Part shown: positions 35,070-44,877 of the stretch, piece by piece | Layout of the letters: each line of letters begins with the position of its first letter | Position numbering within the stretch: position 1 is the first letter of the stretch | Assembly (NCBI GenBank): GCA_900539715.1 | Contig: UQDA01000010.1 | Span: 35,239 to 99,238 of the forward strand | DNA from: an uncultured Lachnospiraceae bacterium | Lineage (GTDB): Bacteria; Bacillota; Clostridia; Lachnospirales; Lachnospiraceae | Direction of reading: 5' to 3' | Length of the DNA stretch: 64,000 bases | Notes under the pieces: generated by a model | What the model was told of the DNA's origin: nothing | Seen by the model: the letters and a program-made list of their open reading frames with translations, nothing else | Databases searched by the model: none | Translations under genes and position numbers: made by a program

Positions 35070-36376
35070 CTTTCCTCCCGGACAGGGTCCGCTTTCCCCT
35101 GTTTCCAGACGTCCTTCGCACAGTTCCGTATTTCGTCAATGGAATATAAAGAGCCTGTCGCACAGATTACATCATCCGCTCCTGCGGCAGACAGAATATA
35201 TTCCACCCCTTCCCTGATCGTGGAAAAAGCCCGTACCGTAACATTGCTCTCTTTCTGAATCCTTTCCGACATCTCCCTGCTGTCCACCGCCTTGTCCGAC
35301 GGAGGCATTACCACAGCGATCTCCTGTGCCGCCGTCTCTATCATACGAAGCATTTCTGTCACATCCTTTGTAGAAAGCATTCCTATCAGAAACCGCACCT
35401 TTTTCTCCGGAAAATAGCAGCAAAGACTTTCCTTCATCGCACGGATTCCGTCAGGATTGTGAGAGCCATCCAATATGAAGACAGGGTCCTTATGGATGAT
35501 TTCAAACCTGCCCGGCCAATATACCTGCTCCATTCCCTTTCTGGCATCCTTCGATGAAATATTCCAGCCCTTTTCCTGTAAGATCCGCACTGTTTCCACC
35601 ACAACCGCCGCATTTTTCACCTGATATATGCCCGGAAGAGACAACGCCACATCCTCAAAGCCTCCGTAGCTGAACAGCTCGCGGCCAAAGCCGAGCGTGC
35701 GATATACGATTTTTTCCGGCCTGCTCACCGTCAGCGGCGCGTTTTTTTCGCAGCAGAGCTTTTTCAGGACAGGCATAACGGCTTTGTTTGAGCCGTCCAC
35801 TACCACCGGGCACCCGTCCTTGATGATTCCGCCTTTTTCAAATGCTATCTTCTCCAGCGTATCACCCAGCTCCTTTGTGTGGTCCAGCCCTATCGAGGTA
35901 ATTACGGATACCTCCGGCGACTCTATCACGTTGGTCGAATCGAGCCGTCCGCCCATGCCGACCTCCAGAACCACGATATCGCATGCTTTTTCCCGGAAAT
36001 AGAGCATTCCCATCGCCGTCATTATCTCAAAGACTGTCGGCGCATCCTCCATCGCCTCTGCCGCCTCCCGCACCCTGTCTGCGAGCCGGGCAAAATCTTC
36101 GTCGCCTATCTCCGCCCCGTTCAGCATAATCCTGTCGTTAAAGCGCACCAGATGCGGAGACACATACAGACCCGTCCGGTATCCGGACAGCGTCAGTATT
36201 TTGGACAGGCAGGCGCTGACCGATCCCTTGCCGTTCGTGCCCGCCACATGGATAAATTTCAGCCCTCTGTGGGGATTTCCCAAAAGCTCCAGCAGCCTGG
36301 TGCTCCTGACGATTCCTTTTCCCGTGCCGCTCCATTGGCGGGAATCTATCCAAGATATAGCTTGTTCATATGTCAT
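35063..36376 (-). CDS. folC: folylpolyglutamate synthase / dihydrofolate synthase
   Basis: 437 residues. P-loop IHVAGTNGKGSVSACLSKIL, omega-loop region YVSPHLVRFNDRIMLNG, the motif ITSIGLDHTKELGDTLEKIAFEKGGI, and ILDGSHNPDGIRAM in the C-terminal domain. Adds glutamate to folates (and possibly to dihydropteroate). Directly upstream of the unknown 250-aa gene in one operon. Confidence 0.96.
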   Translation of the reverse strand: MTYEQAISWIDSRQWSGTGKGIVRSTRLLELLGNPHRGLKFIHVAGTNGKGSVSACLSKILTLSGYRTGLYVSPHLVRFNDRIMLNGAEIGDEDFARLADRVREAAEAMEDAPTVFEIMTAMGMLYFREKACDIVVLEVGMGGRLDSTNVIESPEVSVITSIGLDHTKELGDTLEKIAFEKGGIIKDGCPVVVDGSNKAVMPVLKKLCCEKNAPLTVSRPEKIVYRTLGFGRELFSYGGFEDVALSLPGIYQVKNAAVVVETVRILQEKGWNISSKDARKGMEQVYWPGRFEIIHKDPVFILDGSHNPDGIRAMKESLCCYFPEKKVRFLIGMLSTKDVTEMLRMIETAAQEIAVVMPPSDKAVDSREMSERIQKESNVTVRAFSTIREGVEYILSAAGADDVICATGSLYSIDEIRNCAKDVWKQGKADPVREERC

Positions 36377-36838
36377 ATGTTCTGCTCCTGTTCTGCGACC
36401 ATATTATAAAACTGATACACGCTCATGCGGCATCCGTATTCCATCCGGATTTCTGTAAATGATGTCCCAGCCATCCTGAGATACTTCACAGCCTTTGACA
36501 TTCGTAAACTTCCAATCCACTTATTTCTCCCTCTATTGCCTGAGCCTGTCGTATATACAAACTTATACTACTCTCACATTCTATCATAGCGCCTGATTCC
36601 CAACAAGCACGGATGTGAGGAATAAATGAATTTCATTATCCGGTTATCCGATACCTGAAACAGCTCCTTTACTTTGATATCGATATCAATCAAGGTAAAA
36701 AATAAATAGCTTCCCCAAACTGCATATGATAAAATATAACGATAAATCGAAGCTTAACGGGAAACCGCACATCAGAAATGGTCTGCTCCGCTAAAACAAT
36801 ACGGGCGCAGATAAAATGACGGAAGCATGGAGGTCACA
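36377..36838. other. intergenic region with 16-bp palindrome
   Basis: About 460 bases. On the reverse strand short open frames of 38 (GTG start near 36520) and 42 residues run up to folC, the second overlapping its start region; neither matches anything I know. TTGATATC-GATATCAA, a perfect 16-bp palindrome, lies at 36674-36689. The folC RBS is GAGGAGC-like in the right-hand flank of its ATG on the reverse strand. Confidence 0.45.
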
Positions 36839-37309
36839 ATGAACATTAGAAAAGCAGAAGAAAAAGACATCCCAAGAATTATTGAACTATTAGGACAGGT
36901 ATTGCAGATTCATGCAGATATAAGACCTGATATTTTTATTCCCGGTACGACAAAATATACCGTATGCGAATTGAGGGAGCTTTTGAAAAATGAAGCAAAG
37001 CCGGTTTACGTTGCGATAAACGAAGCAGACGTATGCCTGGGATATGCCTTCTGTCAGTTGAAGGAACAGCCGTTTTCAAACAATATGATACAATTCAGGT
37101 CATTGTTTATAGATGATTTATGTATTGATAAACACGCGCGCGGGCAGCATATCGGGGAATGTCTGTTTGAATATGTAAAACAGGAAGCAAAGAAACTGGG
37201 ATGCTATGAAGTGACATTAAACGTATGGACCGGAAATACCTCGGCAGAGAAATTTTATGAAAAAATGGGGATGAAAACAAAGGAACGACAGATGGAATAT
37301 ATTTTGTAA
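36839..37309 (+). CDS. GNAT-family N-acetyltransferase
   Basis: The start at ATG 36839 follows TGGAGGTC; 156 residues. GNAT order: MNIRKAEEKDIPRIIELLG, then LFIDDLCIDKHARGQHIGECLFEYVKQEAKKLG with the acetyl-CoA-binding R/Q-x-x-G-x-G/A pattern, and NVWTGNTSAEKFYEKMGMK. Substrate unknown. Its stop codon lies exactly where the neighbouring GH38-like gene is broken. Confidence 0.92.
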   Translation: MNIRKAEEKDIPRIIELLGQVLQIHADIRPDIFIPGTTKYTVCELRELLKNEAKPVYVAINEADVCLGYAFCQLKEQPFSNNMIQFRSLFIDDLCIDKHARGQHIGECLFEYVKQEAKKLGCYEVTLNVWTGNTSAEKFYEKMGMKTKERQMEYIL

Positions 37310-38031
37310 TCGTACGGATAACCGTTATCCACATATTCTTTGATGCTCTCCGTCAGATTCCTGTGCAGGCTCTCCATCGGGCCGTTTTCCACAGCCTTTC
37401 CAAAATAGCTTTCCGTCATGAAATTCACATTTTTGTTGAATACGATGCCGAGCGCATTTCCCAGATTGTAATGCTCTCCATTCCACACAAGAAGCCGTTT
37501 TCCCTGTTCATTTTCCCAGAAATAAGGCTTCTGATTCTGATACAGCGGATACATACCGTGATGCGTGTGGATATTTGTATACAAAAACTCGATTCCGTTA
37601 TCTATCAGAACATCCCTTTCTCCCAGAGAGATACCGTTGATATCCGCATTCATCGCCGTCTTTAAGTCCACGCCGTTCGCCTTACAGATATCCACCATTT
37701 CCGCCGTCTTCCGATTCAGATATCCACAGTCCGCAAGGTCATTAAAATTCAGATACGTGGCGGAAAGCCCGATATTCCCGCGTTTTACAAGATTAAAGAA
37801 ATCCACCTTTTCCACAGGGGACGCTATCTTTAAAAACTGCTCTACACAATACCATGTCTCGCAGTTCCACTTTAAATCCCTGCGGCAGTCTCCCTTTTCA
37901 ATGCCTTCTTTCATCAGGGCAACCGCTGTGCGAATGTTGTGCGCCTGATTATAGATGACCTGCTCCTGCAAGTCCGTATATCCTACATCTGTGTGGGAAT
38001 GATGTATGATATAAACTTCTTTGATAGCCAT
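37308..38031 (-). pseudogene. truncated glycoside hydrolase family 38-like gene
   Basis: From ATG 38031 (RBS GGAGAAAAAAAG) about 240 residues match the start of GH38-type alpha-mannosidase-like proteins: YIIHHSHTDVGYTDLQEQVI, the middle FNDLADCGYLNRKTAEMVDI and TNIHTHHGMYPLYQNQKPYFW. Full-length relatives are much longer (over 600 residues). The similarity stops at NGYPYDYK, next to the stop codon of the GNAT gene; beyond that the frame only reads GNAT antisense. So about two thirds of the gene is missing. Confidence 0.75.
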
Positions 38032-38296
38032 TCTTTTTTTCTCCTTCTTATGATAAAATATTTTTCAGTTACAGACCAGGTTCCGACATTGGAGATTTTT
38101 ATGAACGAAACTGCCTTTATCATACAAAACCGGCTGCGGGAGGCCACTGTCAGTCTGGAACGCGCCGTCTATATGCGCGAACATCTATGAACATTTCCTT
38201 TTTCACGCTCAGTGTAGCACCGAATATTTCGCTTGAACATACGATTTTTTTCGGAAAATATATAAAATCATACGTCTAAAGCAAGGAGGAAACATC

Positions 38297-39271
38297 ATGT
38301 GTACAGCAGCGACTTATCAGACAAAAGACCTTTATTTCGGCAGAACCTTAGACTATCTGTTTTCCTACGGGGAGGAGGTCGTCATCACCCCCCGCAGCTA
38401 TCCCTTTTCCTTCCGGCATATGCCCGCCATGGATAGTCATTTTGCCCTCATCGGAATGGCGTGCGTAATGAACGATTACCCGCTCTATTATGATGCCGTC
38501 AATGAAAAAGGGCTCTGCATCGCAGGGCTGAATTTCCCCAAAAATGCCGTTTATCAGACTCCTGTTCCAGGCAAGACAAATCTCGCCCAGTTTGAGCTCA
38601 TTCCGTGGCTTCTGGGACAGTTTTCCACCGTTTCTGAAGTACGTAAGGCTCTTTCCTCTCTCGTTCTGACTAACGATGCTTTTTGCGGACAGCTTCCTCC
38701 GACACCCCTGCACTGGATAATTGCGGACGCTTCCGAAGCGATCACTGTGGAATCCGTTGCAGACGGGCTCAAGGTTTACGATAATCCGGTCGGCATTCTT
38801 ACCAATAACCCGCCCTTTGACCGGCAGCTGTTCAATCTGAACAATTATATGAACCTGTCTCCGAAGCAGCCCTGCAACCGCTTTTCCGAACAGCTTCCTC
38901 TTTCCACCTACTGCCTCGGTATGGGCGGACTCGGGCTTCCCGGCGACCTTTCCTCCATGTCCCGTTTTGTTCGCGCAGCCTTTACCAAAATGAACTCCGT
39001 TTCCGGTGATTCCGAGGAAGAAAGCGTAAGCCAGTTCTTCCATATTTTAGGGTCTGTAGACCAGCAAAGAGGATGCTCGGAGGATGAAAACGGCAAATAT
39101 GAGATAACGCTCTACACCTCCTGCTGCAATGCGGCGACCGGAACTTACTACTATACTACCTACAATAATCATCAGATTACGGCAGTGGACATGCACCGGG
39201 TGGATTTGGATTCAGCAGACTTAAAACGGTATCCGCTTGAAGATAAGGAACAGATTCTTTTCCGGAATTGA
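38297..39271 (+). CDS. cbh: bile salt hydrolase (choloylglycine hydrolase)
   Basis: 324 residues, RBS AAGGAGG. Ntn-hydrolase start M-C2 with the nucleophile Cys exposed after Met removal; R16 and D19 (GRTLDY), N79 in GLNFP, N170 in GILTNNP, and R223 in SRFVRAAF all match the active site of Clostridium-type conjugated bile acid hydrolases, and the length (about 325) also fits. It would cleave glycine or taurine from bile acids in the cytoplasm. Penicillin V acylase activity is the alternative; the close fit to bile salt hydrolase patterns favours the first. It marks an animal-gut habitat. Confidence 0.92.
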   Translation: MCTAATYQTKDLYFGRTLDYLFSYGEEVVITPRSYPFSFRHMPAMDSHFALIGMACVMNDYPLYYDAVNEKGLCIAGLNFPKNAVYQTPVPGKTNLAQFELIPWLLGQFSTVSEVRKALSSLVLTNDAFCGQLPPTPLHWIIADASEAITVESVADGLKVYDNPVGILTNNPPFDRQLFNLNNYMNLSPKQPCNRFSEQLPLSTYCLGMGGLGLPGDLSSMSRFVRAAFTKMNSVSGDSEEESVSQFFHILGSVDQQRGCSEDENGKYEITLYTSCCNAATGTYYYTTYNNHQITAVDMHRVDLDSADLKRYPLEDKEQILFRN

Positions 39272-39302
39272 ACGAAATCTTTCACGAAAGAGAGGACACT
39301 CT

Positions 39303-42008
39303 ATGCTTCAGGAACTTCTTCATTTTCATGGCACCTGGCGTACCTACCAGCAGCGCGTTCTGGACCGTTTTGATAAATACGGTAGCGATAAAAAAATCCA
39401 TGTAGTCGCCGCCCCCGGCTCCGGAAAAACAACGCTTGGTATCGAGCTCGTGCGACGTCTCGACGCTGCCGCTCTCATCCTTGCGCCGACTATCACAATA
39501 CGGGAACAATGGGCCGACAGGATACGGGAATCTTTTTTGCCGCAGGACGACAGCCGGGAGGATGCAGCTGTTCCGGTTTCATCTTCCGACACAGCCATTC
39601 CGCTCCTTTCGCAGGATTTAAAAAATCCCGGTCTCATCACCATCGCTACCTATCAGGCGCTCCACAGCGCCATGAACCGTATCAGCGGCGTGCTGGAGGA
39701 GGACGACGAGCTGCACACCTCCGAAACGGTAGACTATTCGGATTTTGACCTCGTGAAAAAATTTCAGGAACAGAAGCTTTCCACCCTCTGTCTCGATGAA
39801 TGCCATCATCTGCGCAGCGAATGGTGGAAGGCGCTGGAACAGTTTAAGTCCTCCTTTCCGCAGATTTTTACGGTTGCTCTGACCGCGACTCCCCCTTATG
39901 ATTCCACGCCCGCCATGTGGACGCGCTACATGGACATGTGCGGCGGTATCGACGAAGAGATAACCGTTCCCGAGCTTGTAAAGGACGGAACGCTCTGTCC
40001 CCATCAGGATTACGTCTATTTCAACTACCCGACAAAGGCGGAGCTGGAACGTCTCGATGTTTTTAACGCCGACGTCAGGGATGTCATGGACACGCTCTTA
40101 ACCGATGAAACCTTTTTGCAGGCAGTACAGGGACACGCCCTCCTCGCTCCCGAAAGCAGCGATGAAAAAATCCTCGATTCCCCGGCGTACTTTTCCTCCC
40201 TGCTCATTTTTCTGGCGGCAAAGGGCGTTCCCTGCCCGAAACGCTTCCAGACACTGCTGGGCTTTCGCCGTCTGGAAGAGCTTTCCCCCAAATGGCTCGA
40301 GCTTTTGATGCAGGGCTTTTTCTTCGACGATGCAGATTCTTTCCCGGTGGATACCGTTTACCGTGAACAGCTCCTTCATCTGTTCAAATCGAAGGGACTT
40401 ATTGAAAAGCGCAAAGTCCTGCTTCAGCAAAATCCCGCCCTGGAAAAAATGATGGTTAATTCCATGGGAAAATGCGACAGCATCCGCGAAATCACCTTTG
40501 CGGAATATGAATCCATGCACAGCAGTCTGCGCCTGCTCATTCTGACCGACTATATTCGAAAAGAGTATGAAAGCGCTCTCGGGGACGAATCCAAAAATGT
40601 CGACCAGCTCGGCGTACTGCCGTTTTTTGAACAGCTTCGGCGTCATGCCGCCCGTACGGACTGTGGCATCCGTTTTGCCGTGCTGTGCGGTTCTGTCGTC
40701 ATCATCCCTGCAGAAGCCAAAAATGCCCTCCTCTCCATCGCCGACGAACCGGAGCGCATCAGCTTTTCTTCCGCCGGGCTTCTGACAGATTATGTAAAGG
40801 TAAATATTTCCGGCGACCGGCATTTTATGACGGGACTTGTCAGCCGGCTTTTTGCGCAAGGATATTTTCAGGCTCTCATCGGCACCAAATCCCTGCTCGG
40901 AGAAGGCTGGGATTCGCCATGCATCAACGCCCTCATCCTTGCAAGCTTCGTAGGCTCTTACATGCTGAGCAACCAGATGCGGGGCCGCGCCATCCGCATT
41001 TTTAAAGACGACCCGGAGAAAACGAGCAATATCTGGCATTTGGTCTGCGTCCGTCCGCGCAAAAATATGCTCGACCCGTACGACATGGGCGACAGCGAAG
41101 ATTTTGTCATGCTCAGCCGCCGCATGGAGCACTTCCTCGGACTTCATTACGAAAAGGATTCCATTGAAAACGGAATGGACAGGCTTTCCTTTGTCAAGTC
41201 TCCCTTTTCTCCGGACAATGTCAGGAAAATAAACTCCCGTATGCTCGATCTGTCCCGGCAGCGCAGCCTTTTAAAAGAACGCTGGGACCGCTCCCTCGCC
41301 GCATTCGACCGTATCGAAACGGTAGACGAAACCGGAGTACAGGACAAATTCATCCCGAACGTGCTCCTCTTCGACGCCATCCGAAACCTCATTATTTCGA
41401 CCGTTGTGATGTCCATCGCCGCTATCCTTGCGGTCAGCCTCTGTATCCGTACCGGGAGCGGCTCTGTCATTGGACTCACATTCGGGCTTTTCTCCATCCT
41501 GTTCTTTTTCATCGAACGCCCGCTTTTCAAAAAGGTGTTCTCTCTCGGAACGCCGCTGGGACGACTCGAGCTGTTCGGTCAGGGCATCCGCAGCGCCCTG
41601 TCAAAAACCGGCCAGCTGGAAATGGAGGAAAGCCGCGTGGAAACCGAATCTGTCGGCACAATATACCAGATTTATCTGCTCGGCGGAACAGGACGCGACA
41701 AGTCGCTCTTTGCCAAATGCGTATTTGAATTTTTCGAGGTCATTGACAACCAGCGTTATCTGCTCTACAAGCCCTCCCGGAAAAATAAGCTGGACGGCTG
41801 TTTTGTCATACCGGAGTGCTTTTCCAAACGCCGCGAGGATGCGGATATTTTTGCCAGAGAAATGGAACGCTTTATCGGAAAGTATGATGTTGTCTATACC
41901 CGAAATGCCGAAGGCCGCAAAATCCTTTTGAACGCGCGCGTGACGGCGCTCGCCAACAAGGAACAGCGGTGTATTTCCCGCCGGAAGGTGAAGGGAGCGC
42001 TGGAATAA
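39303..42008 (+). CDS. SF2 helicase-like protein with two membrane segments
   Basis: The start at ATG 39303 follows GAGAGG; 901 residues. DEAD/H-box order: Q-motif-like TWRTYQQRVL, Walker A AAPGSGKTTLG (36-45), motif Ia, Walker B LCLDECHH (163-169), motif III-like TATPPYDSTP, then a C-terminal helicase lobe with KSLLGEGWDSPCINALILAS and SNQMRGRAIRI (motif VI). After it come two hydrophobic helices at about 695-717 and 720-741 and a cytoplasmic tail of 155 residues. A membrane-tethered helicase of this kind is not a standard housekeeping type; possible role in DNA uptake, repair or phage defence. Confidence 0.82.
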   Translation: MLQELLHFHGTWRTYQQRVLDRFDKYGSDKKIHVVAAPGSGKTTLGIELVRRLDAAALILAPTITIREQWADRIRESFLPQDDSREDAAVPVSSSDTAIPLLSQDLKNPGLITIATYQALHSAMNRISGVLEEDDELHTSETVDYSDFDLVKKFQEQKLSTLCLDECHHLRSEWWKALEQFKSSFPQIFTVALTATPPYDSTPAMWTRYMDMCGGIDEEITVPELVKDGTLCPHQDYVYFNYPTKAELERLDVFNADVRDVMDTLLTDETFLQAVQGHALLAPESSDEKILDSPAYFSSLLIFLAAKGVPCPKRFQTLLGFRRLEELSPKWLELLMQGFFFDDADSFPVDTVYREQLLHLFKSKGLIEKRKVLLQQNPALEKMMVNSMGKCDSIREITFAEYESMHSSLRLLILTDYIRKEYESALGDESKNVDQLGVLPFFEQLRRHAARTDCGIRFAVLCGSVVIIPAEAKNALLSIADEPERISFSSAGLLTDYVKVNISGDRHFMTGLVSRLFAQGYFQALIGTKSLLGEGWDSPCINALILASFVGSYMLSNQMRGRAIRIFKDDPEKTSNIWHLVCVRPRKNMLDPYDMGDSEDFVMLSRRMEHFLGLHYEKDSIENGMDRLSFVKSPFSPDNVRKINSRMLDLSRQRSLLKERWDRSLAAFDRIETVDETGVQDKFIPNVLLFDAIRNLIISTVVMSIAAILAVSLCIRTGSGSVIGLTFGLFSILFFFIERPLFKKVFSLGTPLGRLELFGQGIRSALSKTGQLEMEESRVETESVGTIYQIYLLGGTGRDKSLFAKCVFEFFEVIDNQRYLLYKPSRKNKLDGCFVIPECFSKRREDADIFAREMERFIGKYDVVYTRNAEGRKILLNARVTALANKEQRCISRRKVKGALE

Positions 42009-42017
42009 AGCTGAAAT

Positions 42018-42064
42018 AAAATATGCCGCAGGACCATTTTTCACGATGATCCTGCGGCACTTCT
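42018..42064. terminator. terminator of helicase gene
   Basis: TGCCGCAGGACC.../GATCCTGCGGCA stem with TTCTTT after; it also could serve the convergent gene. Confidence 0.75.
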
Positions 42065-43258
42065 TTACCCGTTTTTTTCTTTTTTCTTCTTTTTCCCCTT
42101 TGGCTGCGGCGCAAAAAACGCCGCATAATCCTGCTTTATCTGCTCTGCATCATGCGACAGCAGCGCATACACTCTTTCCCGCTCCGAATCGCATCCGGGA
42201 AAAAGCTCCTGAAATCTCTGTCCGACCTGTTCCATCCTGTTTTTGAGTATCAGCGGCGTCGAAATCCCCGTAAGCTCCTGTTCCACCGTTTCAAACTCAG
42301 GATGAAAATAAACGTCGAGCGGAATCTTTGTCTTGGCAATCTGACCGTTCAGATACAAAACCTTCACCGTGCTGTCGCCGTTTCCTCTCTCGACCCCTGT
42401 CTTCAGCGCCAGCTTTCTGGAAAAGAGCCGTCCGTTTATCACCATCCAGTTACGACTTCGATAGATACGCACATACCTGTCCATATCCTTATCCTGAAAA
42501 ACCATCCGTTCAAACCGCTCCCCCTCCATCAGCTCTTCCAGCTGCCTTTTCGTCAGGATACCGTTCAAAACCGGCGCGCAGTGATATGGATTTCCCACGT
42601 ACTTTTTTATTCTCTTAAAAAATACGGTTACCAGCACCGCGATGAAGCACAGGAAAAATACCATTTGCCCATCCATCGCGAGCGCTCCCGCCGCCATCAG
42701 CCAGACGGCTCTCAAAAGCAGGAACACGCCAAAGCCCCACAGCCCGAGGAGCAGAAGCTTTTTAAGCGGATAAAAATGAATCCATTCTATAAGATGCATC
42801 AGCTGCTTTCCGCTCCGTTCCCCTTTCTGTTCAAGCCCCCGCGCAAGCAGTATATTCAAAAGAGGCGGAATCCATGCAATCCCGAACAGCACTCCAAAGC
42901 TTACGAACACACTGACGATTCCCGCAATCCCCAAATCCCGATAGGCGTCCAGAAAGAACACCGCCAGAAACGGCGCAAATGCCAGCAATATCAGCGGGAA
43001 CGTCATCTTTTTGCGCCACATCCAGATTTTCATATCGTTCAAAGCGGAATTGAAGCAGAGCGCAAAAATGAGCGATGAGCTGAGGCAGCCGGACAGCCAG
43101 ACCTTCATGTCTCCCCTCTGCATGACGCGCACTTTTTTCTGCATGCCCTCTGCCCCGCTCAGTCCCGCATATACATACAGCGCGAAAATCAACGCGGAAA
43201 CGACCGCACCGATGATTTTTAAAACTGTTTTTCCCGACAGTTTTCGCTTTTCCTCCAT
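42065..43258 (-). CDS. multi-pass membrane protein, 397 aa
   Basis: Six or so membrane helices (first ALIFALYVYAG near 20) in the first 215 residues, then a soluble domain of about 180 residues (RFERMVFQDKDMDRYVRIYR to RYFQELFPGCDSE-like) ending in a Lys-rich tail (KKKKKEKNG). Only 6 bp separate it from the upstream membrane gene, so they are one operon. I do not recognise the family. Confidence 0.7.
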   Translation of the reverse strand: MEEKRKLSGKTVLKIIGAVVSALIFALYVYAGLSGAEGMQKKVRVMQRGDMKVWLSGCLSSSLIFALCFNSALNDMKIWMWRKKMTFPLILLAFAPFLAVFFLDAYRDLGIAGIVSVFVSFGVLFGIAWIPPLLNILLARGLEQKGERSGKQLMHLIEWIHFYPLKKLLLLGLWGFGVFLLLRAVWLMAAGALAMDGQMVFFLCFIAVLVTVFFKRIKKYVGNPYHCAPVLNGILTKRQLEELMEGERFERMVFQDKDMDRYVRIYRSRNWMVINGRLFSRKLALKTGVERGNGDSTVKVLYLNGQIAKTKIPLDVYFHPEFETVEQELTGISTPLILKNRMEQVGQRFQELFPGCDSERERVYALLSHDAEQIKQDYAAFFAPQPKGKKKKKEKNG

Positions 43259-43264
43259 ACGCCC

Positions 43265-44719
43265 CTAGTCCTCCTCCGGAAGATGGATGTCCGCCATCCT
43301 GATTCCGAACACACTGTTTCTGAGACAAAGTATCAGCGGTTCGTTTTCCACATGCTTTCCGAGGGAAAGCGTCTGCTGCCCGTCCATCATATACATCCGG
43401 TACATATCCTCGCTGACGTACAGCTCGGTTTCCCTCCCGTCATCCAGCCGTACCGTCAGATAATATTCCTCATCGCCATCTTCTTCCCTTATGTCAGAGC
43501 CCGTTATCTGCGCTTCCGAATGCTCCGCCTTTCCGCAGAGCGCCAGATTCATCCCATAGGATACTCCCCAGCCGATGCACAGCGCAAACAGCATCAGCAT
43601 GACAAGCCCGCCCTTCCGCAGCCATTTCGGCGTCCGCAAAAATAAAATCCCCATCAGCAATGCCATGACCGTCAGGTCCAGGCACAGCATTTTCCCGCTG
43701 TCCACCACCTGCAGTACGATTCTTTCATATGTGGAAAACACCTCAAGACTCCACAGACCAAGCAGGCACGGAATCACCGGCGTGATGTAGATATATCTCT
43801 CCTTCCGCTTCTTTCCCTCCGTTTCCGGCTTCTCTGCCACCACGATGCCCGGAAAGAGCACATAACACAAATACAAAAGAAGCGGCGAAAACGCCATGAC
43901 GAAGATACTCTTTTTCATCCCGAACTCTGCCGAAAAAAACAACGGCAGGATACCTCCCGCGACCGCCAGAAGTCCGGCTGCCGTCACCCCCGCCCGGATA
44001 ACCCTGATATGTTTGGGCGCGGGCTGTTGTTCCTGTTTTTTCCATTCCTGCGTTTCGACTGTATCGGTTGTTTTTTTCCGCCTTCCCTTCGTTTCAGGTA
44101 GGGCAATTTCTGTCCCCCGCCGGATGAGCCATCCGGTCAGCAGCTCCGAATCATCCATATTATCTTCAAACCGGAAAAGCACCTTTTTATCGGCATTTTT
44201 CGCGCAAAGAGAACCAGACAGACCGACAGACACCTTCCGTATCTCCTGCGCCGAAAAGGTGCGGCGTCTGCCAAAGCTCGTCACCGCCGTCACATTCCCG
44301 TTCCGATACGCCGCTATACTGCGGTTCCTGTAGGCCAGCTCCATCCAGATGCCTGCGACGACGCATAATATCCCCATCGCTGCACACACAGCCCTGCCCT
44401 CCGCATCATCTGTCAGAAATAGCCCTGCACCGATACAGAACGGCAGTCCGACTGCAAAAAAGATTCCTCCCAGCCACGATATGACCCGGCTTTCCCGTAC
44501 CCATACCTCCGGCGTATCCTCCTCTGCCAGCCGTGCGGTCGGACAGAGCATTGTCATAATCCCCAACGCCGACAGCAGCCCGTTAAATCCGGTCTCCCAT
44601 AAGCTGAGCCTTCCTCCTCCCAGCGCTGACAGCGCGAGCATCATCAAAGCTCCCGCTGCCGCCAATATTCCTCCGTAAATGACTGCCCGTTTCCGGCTTC
44701 TTTCTTTTCCCTGTTCCAT
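43265..44719 (-). CDS. multi-pass membrane protein with PH-like domain
   Basis: ATG 44719 (MEQGKERSRKRAVIYGGILAA) is preferred over a TTG ten codons earlier. About 484 residues. Two helices pairs early (LMMLALSALGGG, AVCAAMGILCVVAGIWMEL), then a PH/EbsA-like soluble domain (SIAAYRNGNVTAVTSFGRRRTFSAQEIRKVS), more helices, and a C-terminal extracellular or cytoplasmic beta domain (ITGSDIREEDGDEEYYLTVR). First gene of the two-gene operon. Function unknown. Confidence 0.7.
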   Translation of the reverse strand: MEQGKERSRKRAVIYGGILAAAGALMMLALSALGGGRLSLWETGFNGLLSALGIMTMLCPTARLAEEDTPEVWVRESRVISWLGGIFFAVGLPFCIGAGLFLTDDAEGRAVCAAMGILCVVAGIWMELAYRNRSIAAYRNGNVTAVTSFGRRRTFSAQEIRKVSVGLSGSLCAKNADKKVLFRFEDNMDDSELLTGWLIRRGTEIALPETKGRRKKTTDTVETQEWKKQEQQPAPKHIRVIRAGVTAAGLLAVAGGILPLFFSAEFGMKKSIFVMAFSPLLLYLCYVLFPGIVVAEKPETEGKKRKERYIYITPVIPCLLGLWSLEVFSTYERIVLQVVDSGKMLCLDLTVMALLMGILFLRTPKWLRKGGLVMLMLFALCIGWGVSYGMNLALCGKAEHSEAQITGSDIREEDGDEEYYLTVRLDDGRETELYVSEDMYRMYMMDGQQTLSLGKHVENEPLILCLRNSVFGIRMADIHLPEED

Positions 44720-44825
44720 CTCCCTGTTTCCCGCCCTTCCTTTTTGCAAGTATTCAAAAGTTTTTCTGATTATGCCTTTAAACCGAGGATATCACATATT
44801 TCTTCCGCCCTCAATCAGTTTATAA

Positions 44826-44868
44826 CTAAAAAAACTGCCGTCAGATCTCGTCTGACGGCAGTAATAAA
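44826..44868 (-). terminator. terminator of hydrolase gene
   Basis: ACTGCCGTCAGA-TCTCG-TCTGACGGCAGT, a perfect 12-bp stem; on the reverse strand it is followed by TTTTTTTAG. Confidence 0.92.
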
Positions 44869-44877
44869 GTTCTGTTT

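Noticed and set aside
38044..38190. Small ORF ending in a MREHL tail between the GH38 remnant and bile salt hydrolase
   Set aside because: About 46 aa with no clear RBS; may be a relic of a lost regulator, but no family is recognisable.
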